Assembly: GCA_910589415.1 (NCBI GenBank)
Contig: OU342632.1
Location: 16,681,507-16,745,506, forward strand
Direction of reading: 5' to 3'
From: Malachius bipustulatus
Taxonomy: Eukaryota > Arthropoda > Insecta > Coleoptera > Melyridae
Length of the DNA: 64,000 bases
The stretch's first letter is position 1. Each line of letters starts with the position of its first letter. The notes beneath the pieces are model-generated. The model was given only the letters and a program-made list of their open reading frames with translations. It searched no databases and was not told the DNA's origin. The position numbers and the translations under genes are program-made. Of the stretch, positions 63,101-64,000 are shown in pieces.

Positions 63101-64000
63101 TTTTAATTATACTCTTTACAACAACAAGAGAGATGATAGAGTTTGACAAACAAGAGACGTAATACACTTACCACAATACTGAAGAACTGGGGTGTTTCAG
63201 ATTTTCCCAAAGATTTATGAACAGGTAAGGATTTTTCTCGAAGTTCCCACATTTGAATACAGCTGACTTTATCGCTTGTTGCTGAAACGACTAGAGAATC
63301 TGCATCTTCTCTCAAGATCCATTCGATATGACTTACTCGACAAGTTTTATCCCCTTTTATTTGACTCACTAAACGTAAAAAAAAAATAATGGGAAGGTTC
63401 AAAGGAATTCCAAAATGTACTTACTTAAAGCTTCTTTAGGAGCTTCGAATAAAAAGAAACTGAGCAACGATTGACTAGTGATGACGCATTTATCATCCTT
63501 TTTCACGACAGTTACTTTAAAACACTGAATGGGCATTGCAGGGTCGCCGCTGCTGACAGCAAGTAAAAAATGACCGTCTGAAAAGACATATAACGTAAAG
63601 TTACATTAGATGACATAATAGTGGCAAGATCAATATTCTTACTTTTTCCATAACATATATCAGCAGTAGAAATGTAAATTCTCGTCGGACCCAGACTTTC
63701 AGTGGAAATAGAAACCAAGTTCTGTGAGCTTTGCATTGCGGAACTTGGAAACAAAACAGACGCAAGCATTCCTGTTGTTGTTAAAAGCAATGCTCCTGTT
63801 GCAGGTCTTCCTCCGAATTGCTTAACCGAACAGGCAAACTTTACATGTTGAAATTTCTCTATATAAGAAAGACTTTCTTTTTTTTCTGAATTTAAACAAA
63901 TCTATAAGAAATAATAACAAATTAGAGCAGTTATTATTGAATAAGATTTTTCCGGTAAACCTCACTATTATTACCTTGTTGCCAGAATGGAAAAAAGCGG
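51117..64000 (-). CDS. MED16: Mediator complex subunit 16 (MED16), C-terminal ~684 residues
   Basis: Mediator tail subunit, a nuclear co-activator that links DNA-bound activators to RNA polymerase II. Eleven exons join in frame: 63975-64000 (partial), 63643-63901, 63425-63577, 63172-63368, 62758-63019, 62415-62694, 61931-62070, 58905-59282, 55663-55772, 54094-54302, 51117-51159. Recognition rests on recalled animal MED16 features: IQMWELREKSLPVHK in the beta-propeller part, the LLEYCLVSGLDW helix, LRPGMLEALCDRL, FKSLLRPSEMNS..EKSP, DVDKVLMHLEAKEF, LQSLQQLIQWVADLALNLLA, IRIWGLLRPACLPVF, DECCLLPSQ, and a Cys-containing end (CVRCGG...CQCGGLW). The N-terminal roughly 150-200 residues lie beyond the window. 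Three of its four large introns carry foldback elements and the fourth a MITE-like element; one intron also holds a gene on the other strand. All splice phases agree. Confidence 0.93.
51860..52640. mobile_element. Foldback element in last MED16 intron (element 1)
   Basis: The left arm from about 51861 and the right arm to about 52640 are inverted copies: 'ccaaaaactcctgttctt' near 51980 mirrors 'aagaacaggagtttttgg' near 52532, with a 'ttcacctctgaagatg' pair just inside. The two arms are separated by an AT-rich middle near 52250. No open frame of note. Confidence 0.7.
52752..53616. mobile_element. Foldback element in last MED16 intron (element 2), ~430-bp arms
   Basis: The left end 'acagagtgaggcgcgagaac' mirrors the right end 'gttctcgcgcctcaccctgt'. 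The match continues through 'ttagggcatttttatatgg', a 'ttccggttataccggaag' palindrome in both arms and 'cggcttacatgtcccta' near the centre. Each arm is about 430 bp and the loop about 50 bp. The open frame at 52982-53257 lies within it and is not a gene. Confidence 0.85.
54094..54302 (-). CDS. MED16: MED16 penultimate exon
   Basis: Acceptor 'tactatag', donor 'gtaagtc' from 54093 down. It encodes LEFGEDPECLAQMTDS, SIRHLYLGRTPRVIKQCVRCGG and AIRAWEQRWSRSC, ending with two bases of a Gln codon. The CxxC here and the CxC across the next junction may form a small metal site, as similar Cys occur at the end of animal MED16; metal binding is inference. Confidence 0.9.
54361..55629. mobile_element. 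1.27-kb foldback element filling a MED16 intron
   Basis: The ends 'tactgcagaaaattagggga' on the left and its near-complement 'cctctaatttcgtgcagta' on the right lie within a 1,360-bp intron (54303-55662), so the element is nearly the whole intron. The arms are about 400-600 bp; shared features include 'aaatcgatttttctcatcac' near 54667 and its mirror near 55210. TA borders both ends. Small open frames inside are shadows of the arms. Confidence 0.8.
55391..55446. repeat. Perfect 26-bp palindrome with 4-nt loop
   Basis: The two arms (55391-55416 and 55421-55446) are exact complements around 'cata'; the arm reads 'aaagtggttcaaagtcgatt' and then 'ttggta'. It sits in the right arm of the foldback element, where the left arm has only one copy, so it arose by local inverted duplication after insertion. 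Confidence 0.9.
55663..55772 (-). CDS. MED16: MED16 exon (DECCLLPSQ exon)
   Basis: Acceptor 'acatttcag', donor 'gtaagt' from 55662 down. It completes an Asp codon from the previous exon and encodes DECCLLPSQVQIQPLQP and a Thr/Ser/Gln-rich linker ending ILPLQ. The ECCLLPSQ stretch is a hallmark I recall for MED16. Confidence 0.9.
55878..55907 (+). promoter_or_regulatory. TATA box and initiator of the nested gene
   Basis: TATA-like 'tttatat' at 55878-55884 and an arthropod-type initiator TTCAGTT at 55901-55907 (A at 55904) lie about 25 bp apart. They are followed by a 44-base leader and the ATG at 55948. The spacing is slightly short but within a plausible range for a core promoter. Confidence 0.5.
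55948..57000 (+). CDS. Intronless two-pass membrane protein nested in a MED16 intron
   Basis: A 350-residue single-exon frame on the strand opposite MED16. The ATG at 55948 is chosen over an in-frame upstream GTG. The N-terminus is basic (MIRKLTNKPY), then a first membrane helix at about residues 23-50 (IFLPLILITIFIAAWFVVFP), a short loop with an N-glycosylation sequon NKS at 54-56, and a second helix at about 68-87 (ITSLIAFIIICVIAVLIW). It ends in a long acidic, Ser/Asn-rich tail likely in the cytosol, with a Glu/Pro-rich end (EESLCPIEVKL). The frame is long, and upstream TATA/initiator and downstream AATAAA signals support a real gene. I do not recognise the family; it could be a retrocopy or a lineage-specific gene. 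Confidence 0.75.
   Translation: MIRKLTNKPYIAHKLRSHPFKCIFLPLILITIFIAAWFVVFPVIYVIMYVEYTNKSGYSKHTELASTAWITSLIAFIIICVIAVLIWRSKSNKKPIQVRTLEPLRGSILIDHIYTVDVDDLEFSEDKKETHSDEVIVICKNEPIVNMQNDVKASTSSPEDSLPIKKDIIRPPDLIINHSGQRPISQNLTTPLSPRELFFYDLFESANKSISNTTCNFIHNERENYDDDSDCVIYTMREGDIIEERPLKSPTLLKEIQEQFMKNNDTSLCRTVSNSSGFCFVDESTIPNINDHFIEKEREHATEIGSDERDVTSKEFFIANIPSPTTAQCSEIVMFVNESEESLCPIEVKL
57015..57082 (+). terminator. Poly(A) signals of the nested gene
   Basis: AATAAA occurs within 'taaataataaataag' about 15-20 bp after the stop and again as 'tcaataaaaat' near 57079. Either could end the nested transcript. Confidence 0.5.
57744..58844. mobile_element. 1.1-kb foldback element (ACAGGGTGTATC ends) in a MED16 intron
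   Basis: The left 'tacagggtgtatcagaggtg' and the right complement 'tacagggtgtattagagatg' start arms of more than 400 bp. Both arms contain 'ggccaaacttgaaggggtgg', 'aaaaactcttatatttttt'-type and 'gaaatac/tatttcag' segments in inverted order. TA borders suggest a TA target. The middle repeats 'tttcctca(a/g)g.aatg.cactaat' twice. Non-coding. Confidence 0.85.
58905..59282 (-). CDS. MED16: MED16 exon (C-terminal helical core)
   Basis: Acceptor 'ctatttag', donor 'gtgagt' from 58904 down. 378 bp, encoding VIAEGQSDVDKVLMHLEAKE, then LQSLQQLIQWVADLALNLLA, LRETLVLIRIWGLLRPACLP and ALLFRLLSRLVANVNDFDDA. Markedly GC-richer than the introns. The clearest MED16 segment of the window. Confidence 0.95.
59283..61930 (-). 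other. MED16 intron with dispersed repeats and a MITE
   Basis: A 2.65-kb intron. About 60085-60215 resembles 25155-25262; about 60305-60440 is an inverted relative of 312-440; a MITE-like element lies at 61252-61824. No gene is seen. Confidence 0.5.
61252..61824. mobile_element. MITE-like element, about 570 bp
   Basis: The ends 'tacatccgcggctcctacag' on the left and its near-complement 'taggagccgcggatgta' on the right form terminal inverted repeats of about 25 bp, flanked by TATAC/TA-like sequence. The centre is somewhat GC-richer than the intron around it and carries no gene. Confidence 0.65.
61931..62070 (-). CDS. MED16: MED16 exon
   Basis: Acceptor 'atttttcag', donor 'gtaagt' from 61930 down. 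It encodes LSAQGQSKANDLTQFLML, then HSISIAFKSLLRPSEMNS and HEKSPADSLA, matching the recalled 'SLLRP...DKSPGD' part of animal MED16. Split codons on both sides agree with the neighbours. Confidence 0.9.
62415..62694 (-). CDS. MED16: MED16 exon
   Basis: Acceptor 'cctttctag', donor 'gtaagtcg' from 62414 down. It encodes NVLLVMDSDDGLHLFKLPPQ, TTLLEYCLVSGLDWLDLLLV, LRPGMLEALCDRLTESFSRQ and YVQYLCIKTSLYR. This covers the end of the beta-propeller and the start of the helical part. Confidence 0.93.
62758..63019 (-). CDS. MED16: MED16 exon
   Basis: Acceptor 'gattttcag', donor 'gtaggt' from 62757 down; the next intron is only 63 bp. It encodes LWQYQCHFLYHSKATSLATS, GGYIILTFADNSIHCLCRDT and APRYNEEPSGKYTKLSINVK, in WD-repeat style (GGYIILTFADNSIHCL). 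Confidence 0.9.
63172..63368 (-). CDS. MED16: MED16 exon
   Basis: Acceptor 'acgtttag', donor 'gtaagt' from 63171 down. It encodes MSQIKGDKTCRVSHIEWILR, then DSLVVSATSDKVSCIQMWEL and REKSLPVHKSLGKSE, ending FFSIV. The WD-like 'cIQMWELREKSLPVHK' resembles 'WsLRkEgLPv' of vertebrate MED16. Confidence 0.9.
63425..63577 (-). CDS. MED16: MED16 exon
   Basis: Acceptor 'cttttcag', donor 'gtaagt' from 63424 down. It encodes NGHFLLAVSSGDPAMPIQCF, KVTVVKKDDKCVITSQSLLS and FFLFEAPKEAL, part of the beta-propeller. The split codons at both ends match the adjacent exons. Confidence 0.88.
63643..63901 (-). CDS. MED16: MED16 exon
   Basis: Acceptor 'tttcttatag', donor 'gtaaga' from 63642 down. It encodes ICLNSEKKESLSYIEKFQHV, KFACSVKQFGGRPATGALLL, TTTGMLASVLFPS and RIYISTADICYGK. 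A beta-propeller part; the ATG at 63788-63790 is internal, not the start. Confidence 0.88.
63975..64000 (-). CDS. MED16: MED16 exon, cut by the window edge
   Basis: The last visible upstream exon. It encodes AFFHSGNK and ends with donor 'gtaata' from 63974 down. The reading frame is continuous with the next exon. The rest of the MED16 N-terminus is outside the window. Confidence 0.75.

Noticed and set aside
1..64000. CRISPR arrays, bacterial operons, LTR retroelements
   Set aside because: None seen; the window is eukaryotic, and no gag, integrase or protease motif or paired LTRs were found.

Overview
This is a eukaryotic nuclear window, AT-rich and dense in introns and transposons. It is almost certainly from an insect or another arthropod. 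The evidence is GT-AG introns (short ones of 56-73 bp beside one of about 34.6 kb), arthropod-type initiators (TCAGT), abundant (TACC)/(TAGG) microsatellite-like strings, LINE remnants with (TAA)n tails, and a Penelope-like element with an endonuclease domain. The order cannot be fixed from the sequence alone.

Layout. (1) 1-4.4 kb is repeats: a dispersed AT-rich repeat, then a 5'-truncated Penelope-like element (RT plus GIY-YIG, 965-2722). About 1 kb downstream are two apparently identical ~189-bp direct repeats, each with a complete type-I hammerhead ribozyme motif, the two lying 441 bp apart. (2) 7.58-49.7 kb, + strand: one large gene with seven coding exons in the window, encoding about 1,427 residues of a low-complexity, probably disordered protein that I do not recognise. 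Its third intron (13258-47841) is about 34.6 kb and holds long-inverted-repeat (foldback) elements, MITEs, three decayed LINE fragments and a ~108-bp tandem array. (3) 51.1-64.0 kb, - strand: MED16, the Mediator tail subunit. Eleven exons in consistent reading frame give the C-terminal ~684 residues; the N-terminus lies beyond the right edge. The two genes converge, and their predicted poly(A) signals are about 550 bp apart. (4) Inside a MED16 intron, on the opposite strand, lies a single-exon gene for a two-pass membrane protein of 350 residues, with its own TATA box, initiator and poly(A) signal.

The main theme is the load of elements with long inverted repeats, usually 0.4-1.4 kb, several starting ACAGGGTG and several with apparent TA target duplications. 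Four lie in three of MED16's four large introns; the fourth large intron carries a MITE-like element. Their transcripts would fold into long hairpins inside MED16 pre-mRNA. The most distinctive object is the pair of hammerhead ribozymes near 3.8 and 4.2 kb, which predicts release of a 441-nt RNA.

All exon boundaries come from reading splice sites and frames by eye. Protein similarities are from recall of the families, not from a search. Percent identities were not computed.
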